From: Talinum fruticosum
Taxonomy: Eukaryota; Streptophyta; Magnoliopsida; Caryophyllales; Talinaceae
Direction of reading: 5' to 3'
Length of the DNA stretch: 64,000 nt
NCBI GenBank assembly: GCA_021018815.1
Contig: JAITYX010000033.1
Location: 4,024,001-4,088,000 of the forward strand
Notes under the pieces: generated by a model
The model's database searches: none
The model's input: only the letters and a program-made list of their open reading frames with translations
What the model was told of the DNA's origin: nothing
Shown: piece by piece, positions 23,870 to 34,795 of the stretch
Layout of the letters: the number at the start of each line of letters is the position of its first letter
How positions within the stretch are numbered: the stretch's first letter is position 1
Position numbers and translations under genes: made by a program

Positions 23870-24115
23870 ACACATAGCGACGGATTAGGGACGAGAATAG
23901 TGAGGATTAGCGACGGCAATTAGTAACGAAATTACTCGGAAATTTCGTCGCAAAATTCAGCGACGGAAAATGTAATCCATCGCTGAATTGCATCAGCTAC
24001 GGATTCGGTAATTTCCGTCGCTAAATTTTAGCGACTCAGTTTATAGCGACGGAAATAATCCGTCGCTATTTTCGAAAATTCGTCGCTATGTGACAAATTT
24101 CCATCGCTATTCGTC
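23870..24115. repeat. CACTA-2 right subterminal repeats
   Basis: About ten AGCGACGGA / TCCGTCGCT variants in both orientations, including close inverted pairs near 24030-24070. Counterpart of 16600-16845. Confidence 0.9.
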
Positions 24116-24117
24116 GG

Positions 24118-24130
24118 TTTTCTAGTAGTG
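24118..24130 (-). repeat. CACTA-2 right terminal inverted repeat
   Basis: Reads CACTACTAGAAAA on the minus strand. Followed by the CTT target duplication at 24131-24133. Confidence 0.9.
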
Positions 24131-24133
24131 CTT

Positions 24134-25950
24134 TTGTTTCGAGTCACCTACAAAACGAAACAAACTAACCCTTATCTCTTCTCCTCACAAACCCAATAAT
24201 TGTCTTTACTCGTGGTCTTTCTCCGAGGATGAGCACTTTTGGGAACCCGATTTGAATAATTTTGGGTCTAGTCCGATTTTGAGTCTTTCTTTCGTAAAAC
24301 TAAGTTTGTCTCTCCTTTCTTTGAAAAATTTTCTTTTTGTAAACAAGTTGAGAAAGCTTTTTCTTGTAAACTGGTCTATGCTCAGTCCCTTTTCCATGTG
24401 AGTGAATGAGACCATGCTCAGCCTTCCCGAACTTTATAGTTCTAGAATTAGTTTTGAAAAGACTTGAATAGGAATTAGATTCCTTTTCAGACACTGTAAT
24501 CAAGACCTTATTTTCTAAATGAGACACACCGAGAGCCAAGTAAAAGATCAAGGTTTTTCTCAGCTCTAGTGAGTTTTAAAACCAGCTTTTGAGACTCATT
24601 GAGCTTCTATTTCGGTTGCTCATTCTCTCTTCGAGGCACTCGGACTCGGTCTCATTATCTTGAGCACCGATCTCAAGTACTTTCAGATTTTGTCTTAAGT
24701 TTTCTAACTCATTTTTCAAAACATTACTCTCGGTAGTAAGAGACAAGTTGTTTCTTGAAATCGGAAGAGTCATAATTGGACTTTTCTTCCAATTTAAAGA
24801 TATATCTAGCAAGATCAAGTTTGGGAAAACTTAAGGAAGTATTCAATTACCTCATGAGGACTTGTTTCCTCAGCATCCAAGTTATCAATGTTTGACTCAA
24901 ATCCAGCTTCTAAGTCTCGTGAGTGCCATCGGACACTTTGAGTCATCGGAATCATCTTCTTACGTGGAATCATCATCACTCCAAGTAGCCACCATAGCCT
25001 TTTTCTTCTTTCCATTCTTCTTTTTCTTTAGACAGTCCTTGACTATGTGCTCCTTGCTGCCACACTCAATGCAACTCGGAGTTTTTAGTTAAAGATAACT
25101 TAGAAGGGGATAAGTATTTAACTTTCTTGTCTTTCTTATAGATCTCCTTCTTTGGCCTCTTTTGCCACTTTTTGTACTTCATCATCTTTTTGAAGCCTCG
25201 GGCAATGAGTGCCATGGGATCCTCTTCTAAATCTAAGGAGCTCGAGACTTTGTCGTATGCTTTCGAGACTTTTAGTGCAATGTTCTTTTTGGTGTTGAAC
25301 TTAGCATCCTCTTCTTCTAGGTGTATCTCATGAGTAATTAATTTCCCAATGAGCTCATCTAGCTTCGGTTGAGAGAGATTCCGAGCTTCTTCAATTGCTA
25401 TCACCTTGGGACCCTATCTTCTCTTTGGTAGACTTCTCGAATTTTTCCGACCATTTCCTCATGAGAGATATTTCTACCCGGAGATTTGAGATTGTTAGTA
25501 ATCTCAATGAACCGAGCGTACATCCGAGTGATGTTCTCCTTAGACTCCCGAATAGCTCATACTTATGAAGATATTGACTTTTCTTTTCCTGCTTCACTTG
25601 ACTAGTTCTTTCATAGGTGTTGACCAGTGTATCCCACACCTCTTTGGCTATGTCATAGGCCGACACTCGTTGTATTCTTCTGATCCGATAGCACACATCA
25701 AAGTGTTCATGGCTTTGAAGTTCTTTCTAAACTTCTCATTCTCTTCGAGTAGTGTACTCGACTTTTCCTTGAGCACAGATCTAACTCCTTCCATCTTCAT
25801 TGGAATAAGGTTCCCATTCTTGATAATGTTCCACACTTCCTCATCATTATCCAGGAGGAAGCATTCCATCATCTTCATCCAAGTGTGCAAAGTTCGACCC
25901 CTTGAACTTAGGTGGTCCGATGAATGATCTTCCTTCATCGTACTCTCCAT
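24134..25950 (-). pseudogene. Copia gag with zinc knuckle
   Basis: Minus strand, starting MESTMKEDHSSDH at 25950. Next come WMKMMECFLL, the region ending in KNFKAMNTLMCAIG, then AKEVWDTLVNTYERT in another frame, and the conserved LSQPKLDELIGKLITHEI block near 25350. The zinc knuckle C-I-E-C-G-S-K-E-H-I-V-K-D-C is encoded at about 25071-25030 (CX2CX4HX4C). A long acidic and coiled-coil-rich spacer follows toward the protease. Gag forms the virus-like particle and binds RNA. At least two frameshifts and several stops separate these parts. CACTA-2 interrupts the spacer/protease boundary at 24133. Confidence 0.88.
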
Positions 25951-26008
25951 TGTTCCGAGCCATCTAATCTTTAGACCTTTGGATTATGAGATCCTTCTGA
26001 AAGGCTAG

Positions 26009-26020
26009 GCTCTAATAACA
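26009..26020 (-). other. Copia primer binding site
   Basis: The minus strand reads TGTTATTAGAGC, close to TGGTATCAGAGC, the usual copia primer site complementary to the initiator methionine tRNA. It lies immediately inside the 5' LTR. The mismatches show decay. Confidence 0.75.
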
Positions 26021-26431
26021 ATTAAAGGTTTGCTCTTGGAGAGGTTAAGTTACCCTAGAGGGGGTGAATAAGGTGATGGAAGATTTTTGAGAAAAATTAA
26101 ACTATTTTGCACTCGAACAGGCTAAGAAATAGATTCTGAGTCTAGATTGCACTCAAAAAGTGAAATACATAAAGAAGTATGTTGAAACCCTCTTGGGGCA
26201 GAAAACCATGGATAGTGTTAATCCAAACACGAAGTCAAATCCACTAATTGAATCCACAATTACAAGAAGTGACTCTTTATAGAATTACTCCATTAGACCA
26301 TTCCTTTAACCTGTTTTCCTAGACTCATAAATTTCCTTATCCGATCTAGTACTTCCTGAATGAGATGAGTTAGTCATTACAGCTCAATCAAGCGACTTAC
26401 AAAGAATATATAAAGAGTATGAATGATTACA
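26021..26431 (-). repeat. Copia 5' LTR
   Basis: About 410 bp between the primer binding site and the point where Tat copy A coding sequence resumes. The minus-strand start is TGTAATCATTC at 26431. Near its end it carries TTCACCCCCTCTAGGGT, a phrase common near the end of plant copia LTRs. A TATA-like ATATATTC lies about 20-25 bp in. The exact 3' boundary and the terminal CA are unclear. Confidence 0.7.
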
Positions 26432-26436
26432 AGACT

Positions 26437-27143
26437 TTCTTGTATAGTTGCCTTTGATTAATGAAGAATTGGGCAGCCAACATCCCGATGGCTCGTTGGG
26501 CTCTAAGTGCGGAGTCCAATGGATATTCTTACTTATCTAAATAATGATAAATGTCATGATACCAACCGGTGTGGTCTATATTACACACTTATAATCTATA
26601 AACATGCACTCGGCTGACTCCTTCGCTCTATGTGAATAAACATTGAATGAATGTCGTTAGAGATGTTGATCATGGATGCTAGTTTAGCTAAAGCATCTGC
26701 GAATTGGTTGTCATCCCTAGGAAGGTAGGTAAAAGAAATGTTCTCGATATGTTTTGATAACTCTATCGGATGTGCTCGGTAGGGTGCCAAGGCTTCGCTA
26801 CGTACATTCCTTTTTGCGAAATCTTATTAATGATCAAACTGGAGTCACCGAAAACCCCGATGTTCTTGGCCACGATTTTTACAAGTAGCTTTAAGTCCCG
26901 TAATGCATGCCTCATACTCTACGACATTGTTGGTGATCTCGAACTCCAATTTAACTCGAAATGGGAGTATGTGCTCCCTCCGGTGAGACTAGAAGAATCC
27001 CTACTCCAAAACCCTTCGATTGGAAGCGCCATCGAAGTACATTATCCAAACGTCCACTTCTACTTGTAATATATTTTCATCTAGAAAGTCAAGGTGTTCG
27101 GGTTGCGATTCGGTTATAGGCATATCAGCTAGGAATTCCGACA
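26437..27143 (-). pseudogene. Tat copy A: second RNase H and start of integrase
   Basis: The archaeal-type RNase H motifs are visible in order on the minus strand: MYFDGASN (27040-27017), ITNNVVEYEA (26938-26910) and VFGDSSLIIN (about 26856-26827), then the DDNQFADALAKLASM motif near 26700. These hold the catalytic D, E, D and D positions. After a stop at about 26598 the frame change leads to WYHDIYHYL and GMLAAQFFINQRQLY, the linker into integrase, and the copia LTR then interrupts. Frameshifts make it dead. The second RNase H is thought to have been gained by Tat elements from a plant-type source. Confidence 0.88.
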
Positions 27144-27480
27144 CTACCTTTCCTTTGATCGCTTTTGACGGACATACTTGAGTTCGAATTCGACAAGCAT
27201 GACAGTCCATCTTGCTATCTTGCGTCCGATAGTTGATTGCTCAAGTATATATTTAATAGGACCCGAGGTGCTACTACATGTACTCGTATGGGCTAACATG
27301 TAGTGTCCGAGCTTCTTGGTAACCCAAACTAATGCCAACAATGCCTTCTCTAATGGCGTGTTTCTAGTCTCATAATCTAGGAACTTCTTACTTAGGTAAT
27401 AAATCGCGCATTCTTCCTTCCCGTCTCGTTGAGCTAGCATGACACCCATATCTATCTCCATTGTGGTGAGGTACGTAGTA
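27144..27480 (-). pseudogene. Tat copy A: Ty3/gypsy RNase H
   Basis: Encodes MLAQRDGKEECAIYYLSKKF, then YETRNTPLEKALLALVW and the ARWTVMLVEFELKYV block, ending in the KAIKG-type linker that joins the second RNase H. This domain follows reverse transcriptase in Ty3/gypsy pol and degrades the RNA template. The open frame is 105 codons with divergence near its C-terminus. Confidence 0.9.
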
Positions 27481-27509
27481 AAGGTTTCCCGAAACTAGCA
27501 CTCGGAAGG

Positions 27510-28340
27510 TTAGCTAGGTATTCCTTGACCTTCTCGAATTCTCGTTGGCACTTTGTATCCCAAATGGGCTCGAGATCCTTTCTTCGACTTCTTGAAAATA
27601 GGTTCACGAGACCATAGTCGGTTTTGATACAAAATAATTAATGTACTCGTAAACATCCTAGGAAACCTCGTATTTCCTTCTCTATATTTGGCGGCGGATC
27701 TCCTAAATAGCTTTAATCTTGGATGGATCAACTTCAATTCCTCTAATAAGACTCGATAACGTAGCCTAATAGTTTGCTCGAAGACCCCGAAGGCACACTT
27801 TTGAGGAGTAAGGCGCATGTTGTACTTTATGAGTCTCTTGAACAATTTTCTTAGGCTCGGATAGGCGCCCTTCTCTATCTTTGGACTTTATAATCATGCT
27901 ACCCATATAAACTTCAGATTCCTTGTGGATCATGTCATGCAATAAGGTTGTAGTCGTCCTTTGGTATGTTACACTAGCTTTTTAGCCCAAATAGCATCAC
28001 CATGTAACAATACGTCCCCCATTGAGCGATGAAGGTCATCTTTTCCATGTCTTCTTCAGCCATCTTCACTTGGTTGTACCCAGTGTAGCCGTCTATAAAC
28101 TAGAGCAAAGCATGGCTCGCTATGGTATCTACAAGGATGTGGATATGAGGTAGGGAAAAATCATCCTTGGGGCTCGACTTATTCGGATCTCTAAAGTAGA
28201 CGCACATGTGAACCCCGTCGTCCTTCTTCGGAACTAATACTATATTAACTACCCAGTTAGGATAGTGAATTACATTGATGAACCCAACTTCTAAGTGCTT
28301 TTGAACTTCTTCCTTAATCTTCAAAGCCCATTCGGGTTTC
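27510..28340 (-). pseudogene. Tat copy A: reverse transcriptase with a lost YxDD box
   Basis: The N-terminal block is open (28324-28100): GFINVIHYPNWVVNIVLVPK, CVYFRDPNKSSPKDDFSLP. Then come a stop, the FIDGYTGYNQVKMAEEDMEK motif, FIAQWGTYCYMVM, and LLHDMIHKESEVY. The catalytic box that should be Y-V-D-D reads Y-M-G-S at 27909-27898, so polymerase activity is lost. Downstream RLIKYNMRLTPQKCAFGV (27845 on) and the thumb region follow in changed frames. Confidence 0.88.
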
Positions 28341-29186
28341 TTCCTTCTCGGTCTACGCTAACGAGCTTAGCGTCTTTGTAAAGTGCAATTTTATGTTCCG
28401 CTATACTTTGATCTATCCCTGGCATGTCTTTATAATACCATGCAAATACATCCATGAACTCTATAAGGAGCGAAAGTGAATTACTTTTGCTCTTTTAGAT
28501 CCAACATTTTCCTAAGGTTGATCCACTGGTCGTAGATTAATTATTATTGTTTCCTCTATTATTGGTGAGTGATTTTCATGATCTTCCATAACTTTTATTA
28601 ATTCTTTACGGATTTCTTATTCATTATTAGAGGTAAAACAATTGAAAGCAAGAGGAGGCAAAGAGTAACATGGAAAAATTCACTTTATTGAAAGAACAAA
28701 TGAGTACATCGGACTCACAAACCGAAGATATAGAATTAGGAATAATAGAATTAGAAACAAAACTAGATATGAGAAAGAAGAAGCCCTAGTACTAGACTCG
28801 GGAAAGGGATGCGCTCCTAAGCCGATGGCGAATTCCGGCCATCTTCGGCATTAATCCAAGTGACGTGCTTGGAGCCTTCGTTATCGACGTCGGTGATGAA
28901 CTTGAATGGATCAAATTGTGGATTCGACATGGCTCGTGACGAGTACCGAGACCGAATTCCCCTCTAATTTTTTCTTATCCAAAAAGAAGACCGAAAAGAT
29001 TATTCCCATCTAGCTTGGTCTAGTCTGGTATGGACTGTGCCTCTTCGAGGAGGTAAGGGGTCTCCTTCTCCAAGATATAGCGAGTCACTCGAATATCTCT
29101 AAACTAGGTACTAGGATGTCCTTTTCCTTGATATAGTAGAGCTTAGGAAAACCATAATAAGGAAAATCATCTCTTTCTTTTAGGAA
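28341..29186 (-). other. Tat copy A pol spacer
   Basis: Between the protease-linker ORF and reverse transcriptase. Frames are too broken to name, but copy B has matching sequence at about 35061-35940, so this is the ordinary pol spacer. Confidence 0.55.
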
Positions 29187-29890
29187 CTACCCATTCGGAG
29201 TGTAAGGAAAGGGCTTGATAGAGCGGATCGTGTAAGGTGCAGTCCTCTTAGCTCGAACTTCCCACTTGGCTTGGGCTATTTCCTTAGCCAAAGGTCGATA
29301 GCCTAGCCCAAAGTTATAGTTGTTAGTGGGTTCAAGGGGTGGAAAGATAGGGTGGTATGCCCTTCGGCTCGCAATAAGACCAGGAAAGTACCTCTTCTTC
29401 CTAAGCATCGAATGGATGCTAGGGTTACCATAAGGATTGAAGCTAAGAGGTGCTTCATCCTTGTCTAAAGTAGCAACGAGTCTCGAATCCGTATAGTTCC
29501 TTATCATCGTGCTCGATGTCAACCACGAACTCTGTGGAAGTGTAGTAGCATAGAGATTATCCCCATTGATAGTTACAATTTGACCTTTGATGATCAAATT
29601 AACTTTGTGATGCAAAGTGTATAGGGCACTCGCTTGATGATCACGCAACCAAGGGCATGCTAGGAGTAAATTGAAGGTAAGTGGCATATCTAGGACTTAA
29701 AATTTGATGTTCCTTTCATCCGGCCTTATATTAATGGGCAAGTTCACTATTCCCAAAACTGTTCTCTTAGAATTATCGTAAGCTCAAAGATGGATAGTTT
29801 ATTAAGAGAGTTGTAGCTCTCTAATTCCTAGCTTTCGTACGGTTCTCCAGAGACAGTACATTCACTCGCTGATCCATTATCTACCAAAGT
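29187..29890 (-). pseudogene. Tat copy A: protease and linker
   Basis: A retropepsin-type active site reads LVDNGSA at about 29885-29866 (D-N-G in place of the usual D-S/T-G), preceded by LYLTITCINKFVP. The 166-codon ORF starting at 29687 continues with LLLACPWLRDHQASALYTLH, equivalent to the Tat LGRPWIH...LHQ block, then a linker (FNPYGNPSIHS, NYNFGLGYRPLAKEIAQ). Protease matures the polyprotein. Copy B has the same linker at 35956-36231. Confidence 0.8.
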
Positions 29891-30342
29891 TAAGGGAACA
29901 AACTTGTTAATGCAAGTTATAGTTAAATAAAGGGCATTGTTGTGTGCAATGCCTTCTTCCGGCGATCCTTTTGATCAAAGGTAATAGTTCCATCCCCATT
30001 GTTAACCAATCCTACTACTTCCTCGGCGTGGTTTCGGGAGAGACCTCGATTTTACTAAGTGCGCCAATCAAAGCCTACCTATGTCTCCGGGAAGCGAAAT
30101 TAGTTGCCGATTGAGATATTAGCCTTTAATTTCGAAGCTTACCTATGTCTCGTGAACAATGGTACTTCTAAAATTTTCCCGTATCCTAGTTTTTGGACTA
30201 TTTTACGGTTTCGATTCTCGCTTTAATGGGTGGCAATTTTATCTTCCCCTTAGCCAAGAGACGGTCAAGGGCTTGAGTATAGGTAGTATCAATAGGAGTG
30301 TAGTTAGTATATCCGTTGAGAGCATTGACATCCGCACCCCTA
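29891..30342 (-). other. Tat copy A gag-protease spacer
   Basis: No intact frame. It corresponds to copy B at about 36600-37560 by shared phrases such as the TCCTAGTTTTTGGACTATTT region, though parts are missing in A. The plus-strand ORF here (30159-30362) is a shadow. Confidence 0.5.
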
Positions 30343-31271
30343 CTAGTATTGCCTATATTTAGAGTGATAATTACCTCTATACCCCATCGTGACTTTTGTG
30401 GTCGTGGTGGACAACTCTTCCTCTATTAGCAAGCCATCATTTCTAAGGGTTGAGAAGTTCATGATTAACAAAAACTTGAGATGTTGATTGTAATTAGGCT
30501 GAAGCTTTTTCACGATGATCCTAACTTGGTCCTTCTCGGAAGGTCGGTGTACCATATGGGCAGCCTTTGCTCTCCATCCGGTGAGGAAGTCTCGTGAAGC
30601 TCTCTTTGTCACCTTATTTGATTAATTCCAAATCTCTAAGAGTGATTGACAAATCAGTGTTATAGGAGTATTGATGTAGGAACTCCTTGCACATATTAAT
30701 CCCATTGGTAACCTTGTGTGGGTCAACCGCATTGTACCACTTCATTACATCAGTATCGAAAGTCCAACGGAAGATGATGTGGTAAGTGTCTTCTGGAATG
30801 TTCTTAAGAGTTATTGCTCCTAAGAAGTTGTGAACATGGTGATGGGGATTCTCGAACCTTTAAACTTGATATCCGGCATGGTAAACTTTAGAGGTAGTTT
30901 ACCTTTAGGGATTGAAGTGAATCGCTTGTGATCAAAATAATGATTACTGAACATGGATGACTTAACATCTATTCTATCTGATCTACACGTGGATTAGGCT
31001 GAGATTTGGATTTGTGTTTAGGGGATTAATGTTTGGGACTATTCGAAGGAGATATGCTAAGTGGAGGTGGAGGACATAATCTCTCTCCTTTTCTGAAACT
31101 ATTCATTTCTTCATCTCTCTTACTATCGTCAATAGCTTTTATAATAGTTTTAAGATCCCTCGATATAGATACTATCTTCTCATCTTGATCCCCCATCCTA
31201 GTTTCCATTCTGGCTAAGTTCTCATAAAGCAAAGTGAGAATAGGTGGCTGCTCTGGTGGGGTTAACTCCAT
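30343..31271 (-). pseudogene. Tat copy A: gag
   Basis: Starts MELTPPEQPPILTLLYENLA (31271) with a predicted coiled coil (ARMETRMGDQDEKI) and a Pro/Ser-rich stretch. After frame changes come the retrotransposon gag core (KFTMPDIKF-type block near 30900, then a TWTFDTDVM-type region) and TGWRAKAAHMVHRPSEKDQV in the ORF at 30612-30343. Copies B and C carry the same gag. Frameshifts break it near 30613 and 30860. Confidence 0.82.
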
Positions 31272-31639
31272 TGGAAGGGAACTCTTTCTAGTTACTTGTC
31301 TTACGACGAAGAGTAGATTGGATCGGTGTAGCGCGCATTGAAACTTGTCGCACCGGTGTAGATCGCGAAGTACAACGTAATGTAGAACGGGGAGAAGATG
31401 TACCGGACTCCTTAGTGATGTGCTCTAGTCATTTGGAGCATGGATTCCAAAGGTACTCAATTGCAGTAGACTTTCCTATTCTGCAGCCCAAAGGATGAGG
31501 TTTGGAACCATGTGAAAGAAGACCACTTTTGGAAGGAAGGGACTTAAGTGCAAGACCAAAAAGACTAAGGATGCTTTTATTTGGATGCACATAAAGAATG
31601 TGATGAGAAAAAAAAATGAAGTGCAAGTAGTGATGTATG

Positions 31640-32040
31640 ACTTACTTTGGGATGATTCTATGATTTGGCTAATGCACTATGAATGATTTTATCCTTAATG
31701 GAAAATATGCTTTTATCCCGACTAGATGACAATGCATTTCCTTAGACTTAGAATGACTTTTGCTTTGGCTAAATGTGAATACCAAGATGATCTCACCTAA
31801 TATGAGATCAATTTGATTTCGTTAATGAAAAATGAACTCACCTAATAATATGAGATGAATTTAATTTTGGCTAATGAAAAATTCAAAAATTGATCCACCT
31901 AATATGAGATGAATTTGATTTGGCTAATGCAAAATAGATTCACATAATATGAGATGAATTTAAATTTGACTAATGCAAATGGACTCACCTAATATGAGAT
32001 GAATTTAATTTTGACTAATGCAAATGCAAGATGGAAATAA
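31640..32040. repeat. Tandem repeat in the leader of Tat copy A
   Basis: Degenerate tandem units of about 46-60 bp built on TGGCTAATG, CTCACCTAATATGAGATGAA and TTTAATTTTG phrases, about six copies. The same minisatellite lies at the same place in copies B (38830-39185) and C (46890-47600), so it belongs to this family. Confidence 0.85.
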
Positions 32041-32772
32041 AAAATTTGAGAATATAAGGTAAAAACTAACTTACCAAAAGATTAAGGGAACTTTGGTAAG
32101 GCCCTCTTAGCCCGAATGGTCTGTGACTACTTAGACAACTAAAGAGGATTTTAGTATGACTCGAAAGTACAATCAATGGACTAACCCTAATAGGAAAAAA
32201 GGTATTTTGACTTTTGGCTAAAGGCACGTAATGAACCGACTCTAGGAAGTTTATTAAAGTGTTTTATTTACACCCATGCAAGGGCTCATCAGCACTCCAC
32301 ACCTATTCCTAAAGGCTCATAAGAAAAGATTTAATCCAAAACAAACACACTCATTCAAGCATGAAAATGAAGGATAAGGGACCATCTAATAGTAAAAAGA
32401 TCTATAGTCAAAGAGGTTTAGACACGGTAGGATACATGGTGACTCATAATCCGAGGATTTGGTCTTCCGTGTGGGGCATGGCAAGAGAAAAGTTCGAGAA
32501 TCCTCGGTGCCTCTCGGTGAACCAAGAGCGCATGTTACAAGGGAAGAGGTACCGTTTCCATTGACAATCAAGCCTAGTTAGGCCCGCCCGGGATTCAAGT
32601 GGGAGCCTCTTACTAGAAAGGTAAAACAGGGGATAAAATAAATTTTTATTAGGGGTCCAAAACAAGTAATAAACTATGTTCAAAGGTTGCTAAATGCAGG
32701 ATGTCTAATGCAAGCACATTTTTAAACTATACTACTTAAGTTTTCAAGTTTCGCCCTCTTAATAAAAAATTA
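32041..32772. other. Tat copy A leader between primer site and tandem repeat
   Basis: Noncoding. It shares phrases with copies B and C: CTCATTCAAGCATG, GGTAGGATACATGG-type text, AATCAAGCCTA and GGCCCAC. These are conserved leader sequences next to the primer site. The small ORFs on both strands (32361-32683) are shadows. Confidence 0.7.
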
Positions 32773-32792
32773 TATCCCTAGTGGAGTCACCA
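32773..32792 (-). other. Tat copy A primer binding site
   Basis: The minus strand reads TGGTGACTCCACTAGGGA, one base inside the LTR end. Copies C (TGGCGACTCCACTG) and B (TGCCAGCTCCACCAGGGA) have the same site. It resembles the TGGCGACTC...GGGGA type used by Tat/Ogre elements (arginine tRNA, as I recall). Confidence 0.75.
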
Positions 32793-32793
32793 T

Positions 32794-34786
32794 TGTAGGA
32801 ACCGCAGCCGGAACCGGACCAGGCCGTTCTTCCCCACGTTACCTTGGCGTAAGGGTTTTGGAAAATGGGTTTGAAAATGATTTAGGATTTTGGAATATGA
32901 AATTTTAGAAAGTGAGGATTAATTTCATATTAAGATTCCCGAGTTTTGTTAAGTCAAATTAAAGAGTTGAATCGAGATTGAATTGATTGGTGTTTTATTA
33001 ATTGTTTTATTTAACAATTATTTTCAGAATTTTGGGATAATTATTTCTTAACCAAAATATAGAATTAGGGTTTACTAAATCTATCACGAGGATTTAAAGC
33101 CAAACCGGTGAAAACACCGGTTTGGACCAAGCCCTGTCTGCCGACAACTCGGTGCGAGCGGGCCCACGTCGGCCCCGCTAGGATTGAGACAATCAACTTC
33201 GGCCTTTAGCCTTGCTTGGTAAATCAAGAACCTTTTTTATATCGTGCGGTTAAAAAATAACCGATATGCAATTTAAATAGAAATAAAGCGAGAAAAAGGA
33301 GTTGCCGGTTGGTTTTTAAGAAGGAAAAACTAACAAAACCAAAAGATAAAGATTTGCTCTTTCATTCTTAATATGGGAAAACTAAGACCAAAATAGGGTA
33401 AAAGTGACTCCATCGGTCTTAGAACCGAGAATTAGATTTGAACGCATGGGTACGAAACGTAAGGAAAACCCTTCCATTCAACCCGTCCGAAAATGGCCAT
33501 TACTATTTTGAGTAGTATACTAAAAACACATGCCAAACTCAAGCAATCAACATGCTAAATGGAAATAAAAGCAACCAAACATAATTAAAGGAAAGTGATA
33601 AAGAAATCGAGTAAAGAAAGCAATAAAGAAAGCCAAAAAGAAAAGTGAAAAACTAAAAGATTACATCGTGCGGGGAGGAATTAAATGTGATTACATCTCT
33701 TTGATCCATAATACGGAAAGCTTAAAAAGGCATAAATTAAATAACCATCCGAAGGCTGAATGGTTGCCCTCGGGATGTCCCACCTGCTAATTTGGATCTC
33801 TACACTAGATCTCTTGATGTGACGGCGACGAATCCAAGGAAAGGGCTTGTTTTTGTGAATCTTGGAAAATGTGAATTTGTAGGGAGTATGAAAGATCAGT
33901 TGAATAAATGCCCAGAGATTAGAATAACTGAATAATCTTTAACTCTTTGCACCTATTCAATAGCATTGTTTAGAAAAGAGTAGTGTTTGAGGATGCTTTT
34001 TAACAGAGTAACCTTAATTAATGTGTACGCGAGTTAGCTTTACGTAGCATAATGCATAGGAGAAAGTTGTCTTCGAAATGAGAGCCAAGGCTCTCTATTT
34101 ATAGGGAGAGACCTACGTCACAAATAACCTAGGGTTGCTATCGACCAGCTGTCCAAGCAGCTGAGAAAATACCGGGCTAGATATCTCGAAATTGAACCGG
34201 ATAAAGAAGAGATAAAAGCTGGATAAAGTCCGATTCACGGAGCCGGCCACCCGGGCATGCCTAGGCTTTTGTGCCCTAGCATGTTTCCAAGGGAGTCTCT
34301 AAGCCAAAACGCAGCGTTTCACTTAAAATTTTCAATGTGACTAGCGCCGGCCACGACATCATTTTAAGGGGGAAAAGCTCCTAGTTTAGTATGGACTATC
34401 TTAGAGCTTAAACACAACACTTTGATGCTCGTGATCATGAAATGCAATGTTTTAATGTCGTATTCGGTCTTCAGCTTGTTGTCTACTTGGACAAAAGTAA
34501 AATGTAGTATTCGAACTTGAAATTTCTCGATACATAGCACTTGGACTCGTTGTCTCTAGAGGCTTGGCCCGGACTTGGATCGTTTGAAAGAAAATGGGAT
34601 TTTTAAATCAACCCAAGGCAAAAGGCTATTTATGTGGTGCTCGGGGATCTTTGTGGTTTACTAGCTTTCGTCGCACCAATCAAACACAGTCCGAGGTCCA
34701 AATCCTCAAACAGGACTCGGGATTTCATCATGGGGCCAACAGAATAAACTACAAAATTAAAGAGATAAAGGACAACACTTTTTACA
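32794..34786 (-). repeat. Tat copy A 5' LTR
   Basis: 1,993 bp, starting TGTAAAAAGTGTTG at 34786 and ending GGTTCCTACA at 32794 on the minus strand. It shares the GATGAAATCCC...CCTGTTTG block near its start with the LTRs of B and C. A TATA-like CTATAAATAGAG is encoded near 34095. It contains a variable mid-region. Its 3' partner is outside the window. Confidence 0.88.
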
Positions 34787-34795
34787 TGTCTAAAG

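Larger units (their letters stand above)
16550..24130 (+). mobile_element. CACTA-2, En/Spm-type DNA transposon inserted in the copia protease
   Basis: Begins CACTACTACAAAG and ends with the inverse of CACTACTAGAAAA, flanked by the 3-bp duplication CTT (16547-16549 and 24131-24133). Length 7,581 bp. It has subterminal TAGCGACGGA repeats at both ends, a nearly full-length but mutated TNP2 transposase gene (17786-21479) and a second gene (21717-23662), both on the plus strand. That is the normal two-gene CACTA layout. Its termini and repeats differ from CACTA-1, so it belongs to another subfamily. It interrupts copia just upstream of the protease D-S-G motif. Confidence 0.95.
3000..26431 (-). 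mobile_element. Ty1/copia retrotransposon carrying two CACTA insertions
   Basis: On the minus strand the order is 5' LTR (about 26431-26021), primer binding site, gag with a zinc knuckle, protease, integrase, reverse transcriptase and RNase H ending at 3000. This is the copia order, with integrase before reverse transcriptase. Removing CACTA-1 (10,940 bp) and CACTA-2 (7,581 bp) leaves roughly 4.9 kb from LTR to pol stop, a normal copia size. The LTR starts with TG at 26431 and interrupts the integrase region of Tat copy A. The adjacent 5 bases AGACT (26432-26436) are the presumed target site. The second LTR was not found in the window. Many stops make it inactive. Confidence 0.9.
26432..34786 (-). 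mobile_element. Tat-lineage gypsy element copy A, 3' part missing
   Basis: Minus strand: 5' LTR (34786-32794), primer binding site, tandem-repeat leader, gag, protease, reverse transcriptase, RNase H, a second RNase H and the start of integrase. It is cut by the copia LTR at 26431. The second (archaeal-type) RNase H after the normal one defines the Tat lineage of Ty3/gypsy. The LTR start at 34786 abuts reverse transcriptase sequence of copy B, which makes A an insertion in B. The presumed 5-bp target is TGTCT (34787-34791). The integrase remainder and 3' LTR are not in the window. Confidence 0.9.
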
